DNA from: Zonotrichia leucophrys gambelii
Taxonomy: Eukaryota > Chordata > Aves > Passeriformes > Passerellidae
Assembly: GCF_028769735.1 (NCBI RefSeq)
Contig: NC_088173.1
Span: 65,983,963-66,047,962, forward strand
Direction: 5' to 3'
Length of the DNA: 64,000 nucleotides
Shown here: in pieces, positions 11,179-24,289 of the stretch
How the letters are laid out: each line of letters opens with the position of its first letter
Position numbering within the stretch: position 1 is the stretch's first letter
Program-made: the position numbers and the translations under genes
The notes under the pieces: generated by a model
Seen by the model: only the letters and a program-made list of their open reading frames with translations
What the model was told of the DNA's origin: nothing
Databases searched by the model: none

Positions 11179-12505
11179 CTGTGCAGGAAAGGAAAGGGAA
11201 GATGTTAAGAAGGTCTCTTGCAGGATGACAACAGGATTTGCTGGAGACACCATGCAGCTGAAGCAAACTCAACATACAGTAGGCATCCACATCCTGGCAC
11301 CTACAGCCTGCCCAGTTTAATGAACAATTTATTTTTCTGCTTTATGGGCTTTCCAGCAGGCCACAAAATCAATGGGAGTTTAATCAATATTGCCATTCAT
11401 AGCTGACCAAAGCCCCACTGTTACAGGCTGCTGTTCCCTAGGAGGAGCTGATCTGTGGTACCATCTATGCAAATAATGCCATAAATCAAAATTAAAGATA
11501 ATAAACCTAGGAGGTGGGGGCAGACTTATGTGATCAGTCATAGAGAGCATAAGCAGTATGATTGTGGCCACTAATTCACCCTTCAGCTGCAGATCTGGGG
11601 TCAAATGAACTCTCAAGGGATACTGAATGCAAATTTATAGCTGGCAAAACCAATATTGATTTGAAAAGTTGCTTGTGAGTATTTCTTTTTAATTAAGACC
11701 ACCCATCCACCTGTATCAACACAAAAATTTGTCCCTCATCACTCTTGTTGTCTTGGTGAAGGCTCATTGAGGAATACAATGGTGTAAAAAAGCCAAATAA
11801 ATAAAGAAAAGTGGAAATATCTAATTTAAGGAAGGAATCCCTTCAAATGCCCAACTCCTGAAACTCATAAGAAAAGGGTCTTGTGAGCAAAAGACAGGAC
11901 AATTATTTCTGTAATCTCCGCAACAAAGAGGAAAAACTGATCTCATATATAAGCATGCTTCCCCCAAAAGGTACAAATAGTAAAACTTCTCTTTACAGTT
12001 GTTTTACAAGTTGAGTTGTGCTTAAAACAGCATTTAGTGTGTAAATTTGTATGCAGTCTTTGAGAGAGAAGAATGTGTCTTTAAGCCAATCCTCACCCCA
12101 GGCTCTGCTATTTTGGAAAATCATCCCATCTCTTCAGCACAGGGCATTTTATGCCAGCAGATGCTCTGCTCCCATCAGCCCTGTCCCTTAAGCAGAGAGG
12201 CTGCAATGCTACATGACTTTGTCCCCCCTTGACCCTGAGAGATTTTCCTCTTCTCCTTTTGGCCACTTCAGCACAGTTTCTCCTGGAAACGTACACGTAC
12301 AGCTATGTACAGCTGTCACTGCGAGGGCAAAAGAAAACCTTGTGGGCAGCAGGGCTGTGCTCAAACCTCAGCAGCTCCTCCAGCTGACTGCCCCATCCCA
12401 CTGCCCCGTCCCACCTGCTGCCACCCTCTGTTGGGCACCCTGAGCCTTTCCTGGGTGCCCCAGCCAGCCCCCAGCCCAAACCATGGGCAGCAGGGTGAAA
12501 CAGGG
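11179..12505 (-). other. FGFRL1: FGFRL1 large intron, proximal unique segment
   Basis: Intron sequence directly upstream, in gene sense, of the linker exon. It is AT-rich and unique, with the acceptor polypyrimidine tract of the linker exon at its left edge. I see no repeat, RNA or coding signal. Confidence 0.7.
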
Positions 12506-12890
12506 TGTCGCAGACATCTTTCATGAAAAATCCTTTCCTTGGGATTTTTCCTCCTGAGAAGGTGAGAGGCCTCAGGAACAAAATGTAAACATTGATTATC
12601 TGCTGCTGTGGAATGAAACAGGTGCATTTGTGATTGGTCTCATGTGGTTGTTTCTAATTAATGGCCAATCACAGTCAGCTGGCTCAGACAGAGAGTCCAA
12701 GTCACAAACCTTTGTTATCATTCCTTCCTATTCTACTCTTAGCCACCCTTCTGATGAAATCCTTTCTTCTATTCTTTTAGTATAGTTTTAATATAATAGA
12801 TATCATAAAATAGTAACTCAAGCCTTCTGAAACATGGAGTCAGATCCTCATCTCTTCCCTCAACCTAAGACCCCTGTGAACACTGTCACA
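12506..12890 (+). mobile_element. Solo LTR of a passerine-type endogenous retrovirus (385 bp), with 6-bp target-site duplication
   Basis: The element begins TGTCGCAGAC and ends GTCACA at 12890. It is flanked by the direct repeat ACAGGG (12500-12505 and 12891-12896). It shares long near-identical blocks with the LTR at 2954-3380, for example TGAGAGGCCTCAGGAACAAA and TCTTCTATTCTTTTAG, and lies in the same orientation. It has the CCAAT-type block and an ATAAAATAGTAA signal. It differs in the central GTCACAA region and in the last bases before the terminus, which are shorter here. No internal retroviral genes remain. Perfect duplications and good preservation suggest a fairly recent insertion. 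It is antisense to FGFRL1. Confidence 0.93.
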
Positions 12891-15800
12891 ACAGGGCCCA
12901 CTCAGGAAACACCCAGCCTCACACAGAGCCTGAGTGCCAGTGTTCCAGAGGAGTGCCAGGGCCTCCTGAGCTGCACTTTGCAAGTTTATTTTTACAGCCT
13001 TGGCAAACCAAATGCAGGGAATACAAAAATACACATTATACATGATGGCTTGCATATGATGTTGTCTCCTTTCAGTCAAAATACCAAATTGACTATGTCC
13101 TGGCACTTGGACAGTTTTACCCAAAAATATCCATAGTGTCACAAATGAACTTTTGGATGCTGTCTGACAAGAGAACATAGTAAATCCCTCAGCACATTTA
13201 GAAAAATGTGTTGTAATGGAGAGGAAAAACTGTGGTCAGAGATGGGGGATTCCTGTCCATTGTTAACTGCTGAATATCATAGAAGTGGTTATGAGATTTA
13301 AGTGGCAATGTTCTGCCAATTGTACCTTAATCCTGCTGCGATTGATGTACACAGAGCAGGGTATTTCCCTTGCCCAATGCCTCATGTTACACAAAGTCAG
13401 CCCCTGTGCCCTCCTCCTGCCAACACACAGCACTGACTGTGGCCTCCACACCTCTTGACTTGCTGCCAAGCTTTTGATGTGAGAAAAATTGCTCTGAATC
13501 CGTTTGATCCTTTGAAGATGCATCCTCAGTTGTTATCCCGACAAATCGCAAACCTCTGGAGTCACCTACCAAACCCAGAAAAAACCATTTTTGGGGAAAG
13601 AGGTCAGGATGACTTATGCCACCATGCTGAGCTGATGGAATAGATGGTTTGGTGGAGGAGCAAGACTGAAATAAATAACTGCATGCATTTAGGCACATTG
13701 GTTTAGCTATACTTGAACTTGCTCACACCTGTTGGGAATGTGGTAACATTAACAACAATAGCAGAAGTCTTGAGGTGGGGAAATGCCATAAACATGGAAA
13801 CTCTTGTAGAGCAAAACTGCTCCTTCCCCTCCCCAGAGCTGCTCATGGGATGAAGGATGCTGCAGCAGACCCTTCCAGCTGCAATGTGCAGAGAACTGGG
13901 CTCCTGCCTTCCTTGTACCTGAGCAAACTCACACTCAACAGCTGTACCAAAGAGAGCTGATTCCTGACAGCCAGAAACTGGATGGAGCTCATTTGGGGAA
14001 GATTCCCTGAAGCCCCTGAGTCTCCAGTTGAACTTAAAAAGCATGAGTGAGGCAGTGGAGTAGCAGAGATATAAAGTGCTAATCTGTGATGTGAGTGACA
14101 CAGGGTCAGGAATCTTCTTTGCTGCATTCAGAGAGGGATTTCAATCTCCCCTCCTGCACCTTGGGTGAGTGTCTTAAGCTCTGATCTGTGGCTGCAAAGA
14201 ACAAAAAAGAGCTGCTTTCTTACTTGGGGAGAGAGAAAACTCAGGAACACCCTGAGGATGGAATGCCCCTGTCTAATTCATAGATCATCAATATTTGACT
14301 TCCACCTGCCTCAACCAAAGTCAGTACTGTGGCTGCACGGAGTTTGTTTCTACCTGCTTTGAAGAACTTTCTTATTTTTTCAATTTTAATATCAAGTGGT
14401 TTCCAAGGGTAGAGAAACACTTCTGTAGTGTTTTACAGAGCTCTGTGATGCTGAAAACAAAGCTAAATTTCCTGAAAGTTCAGAGGCATCTGGTTCAGCC
14501 CAAACCTGCAGTCTGAAGCCTGTTAATAATGTCAGATCTGAGGACAGGGCTGTTTGCATTTCCCTCCAATGTCACAAACACAACTGGCCTGGCAGTATTC
14601 TTCTTAGACAGAGAGAGGACCTGGAGAAAGAACCACATCCAGCTGTACTGGAGCAGCATACAAAATGGTGAGTTAGTAGCAGAGATCATGAGTCTTAGCT
14701 ATATTCAAGAAATGACCTAATAAGCCGATTGCTAATTCATGCTCTTGTCAGCTCCCCACAGAGGTGGGCAGCTCGGGGTGATAAGCACATACAGAAAAAT
14801 CAGTCTGCAGTCAAAGGGCAGCAGGGACCAGCTCTGCAGCACTGCCAAATTTGCTGCCAGCAGATTACCATGAGAGGCAGTGCTAAGAAGGATGAGCTGC
14901 TGAAGTATCCTACAAGCTCCCTTTTCTGTGACCTATATTGGAAGGTCATCCTGCACTGCACTTCTTGGACAGTATCACACGCTAAGGATAGCAGCCAGTT
15001 GGAATATGAAGTGGAAAACCTGCCCTGAAAAGCAATCACTGACTAATTTTATGTCACGAGTATCTGATGCTAAGAAAACATACACATGATTTAGGTGTCC
15101 TTAATGTACAATTTGGCTCTGTGGTGTTACAGAGCATGCTGGCTGGTGGAGAAACCTGAAGGGCAAGGCTCCAATATCGTGTCAGGTGACAGACTTGGAG
15201 ACATGGGACAAACTCGTGTAGGTCCTTCCCCTCCAAATATTGCACATGGCCATGCAAAGCAGGGCCAGCACGGACAGAGGCATCAGCCCACTCTTCAGGA
15301 ATGTCACCCCAGTGGCATCATCCTCAGCTGTTCTCCAGCCATTGCCTCTCCCTTGCCTCAGGAGCTCATTACATGCTGTCTTTTAGGTCTGAGATGCCAC
15401 AGGGTGCTGGGTGTCCCAAAGCAGGCTGGATTTCTGCAGAAAAGGGATTTCTGTATGTAACTCCATCAATTGACAAGGCCCACTAAGGAGTCTTGGGGTC
15501 AAAGACTGCCACATCAGTGGGATATGGTTACTGTTTATTACCATGGCAGAATTGCTCCATTCCCTCTTAAAAGTTTAAGCACATGGAAAATGCTGCATAA
15601 CAATCCAGCTCTGAGAGCAACTGATGAGAAATATTTAGATTGTTACTGAGTCAGGATCAAATTTTATTTACCCACAGGCTCTCCATGAAGGCTACATGTT
15701 CTAGCCAAAAGGGTATGACTGGTTTTCAGGCCAATACCATGTGCTGAGCATCCAACCACAAGTCAAAACAACAGCCCAATTTTTGAAGCAAAAATCTTGC

Positions 15801-15929
15801 CATCATATTTCCCCATGATTCACCAAGTTGCTTCAATTTGTTATCATGCAAGGCCCGTCCCTGCTCTGACTTGATGGGACCAGCTTTGGAGCCTTTGATG
15901 TCAGAGGCCTTGAAAGCCCCATTTCACAG

Positions 15930-16290
15930 ATGAGCCAGCTTTGCATAAATAAACAAAGTGACCTCTGAACTGGAGCCTGAGACCTGAGCACACTTCAAAG
16001 CCCTGGGGGAGGCGCTGGGGGGCAGTGGGGAATGAAGCGATCAGCATCCATCATCAGGGCAGCCCCCACTCCACAGCGCTGCTCAACACGGGGTGCAAAT
16101 AAAAGGAGGGAGGCAAGCGGGGAGGGAGTGAAATGAGGGGAAAAGTGATGTAATCCAGTCAGGCTTGAACAATTATAATGAGGCCTTCTCTTCTCCCATG
16201 GATGAATGAAAGAAATCTCTCTGAACGCCGGCTGTACGAGCTGACTCTCGCGTTCACCCATCATATTTGCACATCATACTTGCTTGGCCT
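15930..16290. promoter_or_regulatory. Candidate intronic regulatory element with CpG enrichment
   Basis: About ten CpGs fall in 16000-16280, well above the surrounding intron. Just to the left, TTTGCATAAATAAACAAAG (15940-15958) combines an octamer-like half (TTTGCATA) with a SOX-like AACAAAG. To the right, an AT-rich homeodomain-type stretch, AACAATTATAATGAGGCC, sits near 16168. No splice-flanked open frame resembling FGFRL1 was found. This is inferred from composition and motifs only, and conservation is untested. Confidence 0.35.
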
Positions 16291-17414
16291 TCACTGCTGC
16301 AGAATTCTGGGAGTGACCAAACTCAGGTTGCTTGTGGGAGGTGGACCTTGGGCTTTTCTAGGAGTTATATCAGAATTTGTTCTGTTGAGCCTAGCCAGGA
16401 AAACTTAGACCATAAACTTCGAACAGGGAAAGACTGGACTTATTTTTCAGCAGCCTTGAAGGTGCAGTAGATGGTGGATAAACACTCCCAAAAGCAAGTG
16501 CAATCTCAAAAACTAGGTCTTTGCAGTTTATCTCAGATGCATTCAGGTTTTCCTGTAATACTTGCTGGAATTTAAAGGGAAACACAAGGCAGAGATCACT
16601 CCTGTGCTTTGTTTTAGGGAGTCTTCTGCTATCCCAAGTGATTTATCTGATGCCCAGATGAATGGTCCATGAGGAACAAGTGTAGGAAGGCAGCAACAAC
16701 TTTGTCTCTGGGATATTACAGGGATTAAGGCACTTGCTTTCCCCAGATCTCCTTAATGTGGGGACTTTAATTAACACCCCAGGTTTCATTAGAAATTCAG
16801 CTGGTATTAACCCTCAGCAGCCAGGGAAAAACAGCCCAACCCCCTGGCTAGCACAAACACCATCTGAGAGCTACCCCTGCCAGCTGACAGCGTTTTATTG
16901 CTCATCTTGTGACATTTGGGATGTTTCTGGAGGACTTTGAACATGATCTTGACCTTGAAGTCACTACTTTAAAATGCAGGGGGTTTTTTGTTACTGAATA
17001 ACTACCCTTAACACCTGTGATTCTGAAGAACTCTGTGCAAATACACTCAAATCTTGAGTAAAGAGGAGCAAAGCACTAATTTTTGAGTTGTTGTGATTTT
17101 TCAGCTTGTTTTGTGTTTTTTGTGAGGCCTGAACTATGGCTGCAGGACCCTTGAGACAGGTGAATCCCAAGGGTGACGTGAAATCATTAAGATGCAAAGT
17201 CTTCACTTTGACTAATTCTGAATTTTTTTGCCATCATTGAGGTCTAATTTAGCAAGTGTCCACTCTGAACCCTCTTTCCTGCCAGAGGCAGACAGGACCA
17301 AATTCCAATGAACTTATCCCATTGACATAAACCTGGCATAAATATTAGGTACTATTTTGAGTGTTTTTTGTAGATCCTCCATTAACCATCCATCTCATGC
17401 TCACCATTCCTTAA

Positions 17415-17454
17415 CCTACCTGTATTAACAGTGTCACCTACTGTATTAACAGTG
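17415..17454. repeat. Two-copy short tandem repeat, period about 21 bp
   Basis: CTGTATTAACAGTG occurs at 17420-17433 and again at 17441-17454, each preceded by CCTAC. It is a small local duplication. Confidence 0.8.
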
Positions 17455-17658
17455 CTGGTGTTATGAAAAGACAGGAAAGCTGTTTAGAATTCACTTGTAA
17501 GGGTTCAGTGAACACAAAGGTATCGGGAATATTTGGATAAAAAAGACCTCATGGAGGAACCCCCTCTCCTTGGGTCCAGTCAGAGAAAACACCTCAAGGT
17601 GGAAAAACAGAAACCCACTCAGAGGAGTGCATAGTCAAGGAACACTCTGCTTTTCTCA

Positions 17659-17760
17659 AAAAAAAAACCCAAAAAACCAAAAAAAGCCAACCAACAAACA
17701 AAAAACCAAAACCAACCAAAAAACAAAACCTAAACCCCAAACTAAAACCAAAGAACCCAC
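17659..17760. repeat. A/C-rich low-complexity tract
   Basis: The tract consists of runs of A interrupted by CC or C (AAACCAAAA, CAACCAAC type), with almost no G or T for 100 bases. It could be a decayed A-rich tail or simple repeat. No LINE body recognisable to me adjoins it. Confidence 0.85.
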
Positions 17761-18833
17761 AATAAAACCAACATGAAGTTAAAGGTTACTGGCAGAGAAT
17801 TTCCCTCTGTGACAGCCACTGGAGACTTCACTACCTATTGCCTTCAACTACAGTTGGGCCAAAAATAACCAGAGGTATTAAAACTGGAATTTCCTGACAA
17901 TAAAAATAAAAAAGTATGTGTTGGTGGTTTTTTTTGGTATTTTCAGCTCTGGCCATTTTCATGAGAATTTCCATGCAAAAATTGTCACGGATTTCACTTC
18001 AAGCCCAGGGAATCTGTTGTAAGCAGGATGCTTTGCTAAAGAAACATTTGCAGGCCACCTGAAACACTGGGGAGACTCCACAGAACACAGAGAAAAGCTC
18101 TGGCTGGGAAATGAAGAAATGAGGCTGGTGTCCAGAGCTGCATCAGTAACTCTCATTTCTGAGCTGTGATGATGTGCAGGCCCATTGTGTTACCTGTCAG
18201 TGACCAAGCTCTGAACTGGTGCTTATTGCTGCAGCCCACGTCTCAACACAGGTGAACATAATCTGAGATGACAGCTTTGAGACCAAGGAAGACTTCACTC
18301 TCCGTCACAGAATGAGAAAAAGGGGGACTATGGGGTAGTACAGACTTATGAAAACTGGTTTATTTTACAGGCTGGTACCAGTCGAGCTCCAACAGCACAG
18401 ATAAACCAATTCTACTCCCACTGAGAGTTTCAGCAGCCCAGAGAGGATATTTCACTGCTGCCCATAAGCTGCTACCAGCACCTGGACTAAATCTTTTACT
18501 ACCAATTCCTCCTTAACACTGCAATCTCTGCTGGGAGACCAACATGGACATATCCCTGTTCTGTACTCCTGCAGAAAAAATGCTCTGGTTTATTGCTTGG
18601 GCTTGATTTAAAAACTTTGGTATGGAAAGGGATCATGGATTTCCTTAGAGAGGTAAATGTGGAGAGGTGGAACTTCGGGAAAGTGGGGTATTTTAAGGGT
18701 ATAAAGGGATTAATACATAAAAAAAAAAAAGAGAAAAAAATGAAAGCCTTTAAATCGAACATATGTGAAAGCTTCCCAAGAGGGGCATCTGCTTGACTAT
18801 GGAACAGTCAGTAGAAGAGAAAGAAGCTTTATT

Positions 18834-19498
18834 TCACAGAATCAGAGGATGATTGAGTCCAACTACAAACCTAACACTGCCAAGTCCCTCTAAACCATGT
18901 CCCTAAGAGCCATATCCACATGTCTTTTAAATATCTCCGGGGATGGTGATTCAACCACTTCCCTGGGCAGCCTGTTCCCATGCCTGACAAACCTTTCCAT
19001 GAAGAAACTTTTCCTAATACCCAATCTAAACCTCCCCTGGTGCAACTTGAGGCCATTTCCCCTCATCCTGGCCTTGTTACCTGGGAGAAGAGCCTGATCT
19101 GGCTACATCCTCCTGTCAGGGAGTTGTAGAGACCGAGAAGGTCCCCCCTGAGCCTCCTTTTCTCCAGGTTGAACGCACACCCAGCTCCCTCAGCTGCTCC
19201 TCATGGGATGGGTACTCCAGACTCTTCCCCAGCTCCATTGCCCTTCTCTGGACATGCTCCAGCCCCTCAATGCTCTTTCTGCAGTGATGGGACCAAAAAT
19301 GAACACAGAGATGTTCACTGAGATGTGGCCCCACCAGTGCCCAGCACAATCACTGCTCTGGTCCTGCTGGCCACACCATTGCTGACCCAGGCCAGGATCC
19401 CTCTGGTCTTCTTGGCCACCAGGGCACAATCTGGCTCATGTTCAGCTGGCTCTCAACCAACACCCCCAGCTCCTTTTCTGCCAGGCAGCTTTCCAGCC
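18834..19498 (-). mobile_element. CR1 LINE fragment, ORF2 end plus 3'UTR, minus orientation
   Basis: This is the best preserved CR1 copy in the window, about 665 bp. The plus strand is the reverse complement of CR1. It begins with the TCACAGAATCA-type terminus, then CACTGCCAAGTCCCTCTAAA, CAACCACTTCCCTGGGCAGC, CAATCTAAACCTCCCCTGG, CCCTTCTCTGGACATGCTCC and CTGGCTCATGTTCAGCTGG. On the minus strand the right part corresponds to the C-terminal end of the ORF2 reverse transcriptase, now broken by frame changes. It is truncated at its 5' side near 19498 and shares FGFRL1's orientation. Confidence 0.95.
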
Positions 19499-22400
19499 TC
19501 AAACTTTGGAACATGTAAAGCTATAATGATCTAACTATGGCTGAACTATAGATTTTACAATTCCACTTGCCAGAGTTGGCTCATGTAGCTCTCAAAGAGA
19601 GCTTTAGTAACTCCTGGAGTATGGTAGGATTGATAAGGAAGAAGACACACAATAGAAAAGGATATTAGTGAAAAGAGTCCTTGAAGATTGAGAAATATTC
19701 TCTTCTGGCTGTATCCATACAGAGGAATTCTGGAGTTCTTCTGAGTTCATGCAGGATATGACCTGTGCCTACCACACTGACCTCTCTCCTCCCCTTCTCT
19801 GTGCTTATGACTCTGAATCTGGTTCAGATCTGCACCTACTTTGTAACCTTCCTCCCCTCCTTCCCCAACCACTTTCCATAGTGCTGTGGAGGGAGAATCC
19901 TTTCTGAAAGTGCAGCTCTTCCTTCCTTGCTCCTTGTGGTCTCTTGCTGCCCGCAGAGCTCACAAAGTCACCCGAGACACATTCCCTGTCGTGGCTCCAT
20001 CTGCTCATGGGGATGCTCCAGCTCCTGCTGCAACCACACAAAGAACCACAAGGAGAAACAGCTGGAGCTTTTCACTTCACCGCTGCAATTCCCTGGCCTG
20101 CCATTACAACAATTACATTACAAAGGCAATCACAGCCCTTCCGCCGTGCTGACTCCTCCAGACACCAGGACCTCACTCCAGGTCTCCATTCCACAGGGGG
20201 CAAGAAAACAATCCTTCCCCCTTTGCTGCTGTTGTTGAGGCTGCTTTTTTATCAGCATGCTCCAGCACACACAGACAGCAGCCCCGAGAGCTCTGTACCA
20301 CAGGCACCAGTCTGCGGTCACAGTCTGGATCTGCTGCCGCAGAGCATGAAAGGCAGAAGAAATCAGAGAACGAGATGAGTGGTCAGGCTTCTGCCTCGTC
20401 ACCAGCACTTTCTGAGCATGAAATAGCAGCCCCCAAAAGACAGCAATTACCAGCCAGCTGTTCCAGGCCCAGAACTAATTGGTAATATTTCCCAGTGTGT
20501 TTTAATGCTAGCATCAAGGCTTTCTTAGAGACAGGGTCCCAGTATCTTAGACGCTGCTCACAGCACAGAAGACAGACCCTGTTTAAAGAGTTTACTGCCT
20601 ATGTAGTGCAGGCACAGAGTGGTTGTCACACATATTAAGGCTCCTTGAAAAACATATTTTTAGCATCCACCCATTTTGGCCTGGTGGGGGAATGAGGGGG
20701 GTCTTGCACTTTATAGAGCTGAGGAGAAAAGTTTAATTTATAACACCAATCAGCCTTTTTGAATTACAACCACTTCACTGCAATTATTATTTATAAGAAT
20801 AAATCACTAGTTACTTACAGAAAGTTTATAAACACTGGGAAGAATTCTGTGATTTTAAGTGTTATCTGACAAATAAGTTTAAACAATCCTTACTTTGGAA
20901 ACCTCACTCTAGTGGCCAAGTCCAGAGAATGAAAAGAAGGTCAGGGTGACACTCACCTCTCTTCCCTGACTGTGGAAGAGATGCTGGCTACGTAGAGTGG
21001 GTGCCAAAAGAGAGGTGGTATGAACACTCCACCCAAAAATACAGGCCAAAATTCCACCTTCAACAATCCTAAATTGCTTAGGGCTGGGGGAGGGAGGCAT
21101 GCCACTGAAAGGACTAATGCAAGGTTAATGATAAGAAGAAGATTACAGCAGAGCCGAGGATAAACTGATAAGACCTGGCTCCCAGCCTTCTATTTTAACC
21201 ACTACACAGCTGCTGCCCCCCATAAAGTTATACCTCTATCACTCCCCTCCCTACTAGCACTGATCGATGTTTATTATTTTCTTCACCAAAACGTGTAGAA
21301 ACATCACTGATCCGTGTTCCATCTCCCTGGAAATTCACATGGCCAAAACAGGCCAGCACAAAGAGATTCCAGAGGGGCTGGAAGGAAAAGAGAGGTCACA
21401 CATGTCAGTGACTGAGCACAGGCATTACTTTTGGATGGCATTTATAATCAAACAAAAATAATCAATTGTACAGTCCTGTGCCTTCCAAACACTGAGATAA
21501 TTCCTTAGTGTGGAATTACCCAATCCATCACAATGAACTGGGAATTGCAATCCTGGGCTTTACAGCCAGGAATGTGGATCCAGCTGTTTCTTCCACCCCA
21601 GAATGAAAACTATTGAAACATTCTTTATGGGCTTACATATTTCATAGTCTTCTGGTAGAAAAGTAAAAATAACTCCTGTGGAAGAAAATGAAACATCCTA
21701 TGACAATTACCAAATGAAGCAAAATCTCAGAGAGGACTGCTGCTCAACATCTTTAATGGGAAAAGTGTGGTTGCTTGAGGTGAAATATCACACCTCATCA
21801 GGATAAGTAAATAGGCTATTACAGTTTAACTTTGATTTCAAGAAATAACAGCACCTGAAACTTGTAGAAGTGCTAAGACATCAACAGAGGATGATAACTT
21901 TTAATTGGATATTGCAGAGCATATAACAGTCTAAGATGTTCATTATGTTCAGTGGGGCACAAGGTGTTGTTAGGGAATCCTTCCTCTCGTATTTCAGAAG
22001 AGAACCACTTCAGAAACAGTCCATATATGTAATAAATACGAATTTTAATATGTCATTGGCAGCCCCTCATCAGTCACCATCCCACAACTTTATACTCAAA
22101 TCTCTCTTGATAAACAGACTTTCTAAAGGTTAGGTAAACCATTAAGTCAGAAAGTAAAGAAAAGGCGTTTGAAAGGGCAAAGAGAAAAAATAATTTTTAG
22201 ATTTTTAAACTTAGATTTATCTTTTATAAGCAAACCGATACACAGTTGTGTAACAGCAATATGGAAATGGTGTAATCTCTCTGACCACTACACTTTACAG
22301 CATGACAATAAGTAAAGAAATTGAGATTTTGGGCTCAGTGAAAGACAGAAAGTAGCCTTGGTGTCTGATGATATCAAGACTTGCAGCATTGCCCCCATAT

Positions 22401-22975
22401 GCTGTTAAATACATAATTTTATTAATGAAGTGTCATTTACGTTCTGCATAACATTCAATGAATGATACATATATCTCCAAGTCATTGTCAGACTAATAAT
22501 AAGCTGGTTTTAGCAGCAAAATGTTACCACTTTCACAATTCTGTCCAAGAACAACCCTGGACAAGTGGCAATTTTGTTGGCTCCCAAAACAAACTGAATA
22601 CTTGGCACTCTACCTAACGTGAGGATTACAGTATATTACACAGGATAATGCTGGCCTGTGTCTTGCCAAAATTAAACCTAACCTAATTACACGGAGTAAA
22701 TTATAGCTTTCCATGTGGGGTAAAACACAAATTGTAAAAATGTTTGCTCCACAATTAACTATAGAATCCCAACGCTGTCATTAGAAATTTCTGAAACATG
22801 CTTCAAAACAATGACTAGGGTAGTACAGTCATTCCTGTGGGATGGAATTAAATTCCTCTGCGTGTTTCTGCATTTTTTTAATGCCTGTCCTGGCACATGA
22901 CCAGCAGCCTGTAAGAACAATCACCATCTTAGCATCAGCAAGCACCAGAGACAGAAGCTACCTAAGAAAACAGAG

Positions 22976-23035
22976 GATCATAAAATCATAGGACAGCCTG
23001 GGTTGAAAGGGGCCTTTCAAGGTCATCTAAAAATG
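22976..23035 (-). mobile_element. CR1 LINE 3' tail fragment, minus orientation
   Basis: GATCATAAAATCATAGGACA is the reverse complement of the repeated CR1 terminus. It continues GCCTGGGTTGAAAGGGGCCT and AAGGTCATCT, as expected for the last about 60 bp of a CR1. Similarity fades after about 23035. Confidence 0.85.
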
Positions 23036-24289
23036 TATGAAACTCAAGATTATTTTAGGTAGAATTCAACAGATTTTGAGCGCTCAGTAGCAGAGTTACT
23101 GCATTTTTTTCAGAGTGAGGGTACAGCTCTCCCCAGTACTGGAATCCTCTATGGTCAGAGACAGAACATGTCCCATGTGAATGCACTTCACACCCTGGAC
23201 CCCATTTAAAGGCTTCACTGAGACAAAGCAGGGGCAGGGAGTCCTCATAAACAACATTGGTTTGAAGAAAGGAAAATGCATTGAGGAGACAAACTAGGGC
23301 TGCAAGGGGAACTCAGTGCCTGTCAATGAACCACAACTACCTAGCACCTAACCAGAGTTAGGTGTCACCTAGGACCTTGCCCAGATGATCCATAAAAAAC
23401 TTTTTCCAAGAGGTATTCCACCCTCTGATATTTAGAAGCTAAAGCAGGTGCAGTTTATTAGCTTCCTATGCAAGCTACCCCATATGGGCTGCTCTTGGAG
23501 AGCACTGGAAGCCACAATCTGCACCAAGAGGCCAACTGGGAACATTTAAGTCCTGTATTCAAAAAAACAGAGAACATCTCAGTACTATCTGTGGAGGGAA
23601 TGTATTTATTTTTTTTGACTAGCAAAGAGTGCTTTCTCTAAAATCTCCAAATATTTACTCTAACAAGCACTGCAGTTTACACACCTTATTTTTTAACTGT
23701 GATAATGCATTTTATTATTAACATACTCATATGAATATTTCATGCTGAATGTATTCCACACGCTGCTGGCTATTTTAAACAACAGATGTGAGAGGGATTT
23801 AAATGCCAATTTTAAAACTGTGCAGTTGATTGAAATCCTGTGAGCCATTCATAGATTGCCAGATATTCTATTTACATGATTCCTCCCATGTAAAATACTT
23901 CAGGGAATACTCTAGACTCTGGCATATGGTTTAGAATGATGATGACTGATGTTGGAGATGCCACACAGACAACAGGACATATTATCTGGTTACATCTGTG
24001 CGTAAAATGCCTCGAGATTTTTTGATGGAAGGGGTTATGAATGTGTGAGGCTGAGATGCTGCATTTATGTCCCTCTAAATCATGCTCAGAGATAACAAGC
24101 AGTTAGAGCCCCATCAGTGCAAAAAACAAGCACTTTTATGAATGCATTTCATTGCATCCATGTGCTGCTATCCCCCTGGGCAATTGTGACTTGTGGGTGA
24201 ACCTTGAAAAACTGGGGAGGACCGGCTGGAAAGGAGAACTCCAAGGCCAGAGCACATCCAGAGGCTGAAAACAGAAACCTTGTGAGGAT

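Larger units (their letters stand above)
12897..18833 (-). other. FGFRL1: FGFRL1 large intron, 12.9-18.8 kb
   Basis: Mostly unique AT-rich sequence. It includes a CpG-enriched patch at about 16000-16290, a small 21-bp-period repeat at 17415-17454 and an A/C-rich low-complexity tract at 17659-17760. I see no exon, RNA gene or transposon copy that I can name. Confidence 0.6.

Noticed and set aside
2954..12890. The two LTRs as the ends of a single provirus spanning 9.9 kb
   Set aside because: Each LTR has its own different 6-bp target-site duplication, and FGFRL1 exons lie between them, so they are independent solo LTRs.
17659..17760. Considered as a poly-A tail of a processed retrocopy
   Set aside because: No retrocopied coding sequence or target-site duplication is visible beside it; C is interspersed throughout.
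19116..19429. Minus-strand open frames of 77-79 codons
   Set aside because: These are remnants of the CR1 ORF2 end, broken by frame changes; annotated as part of the transposon instead.
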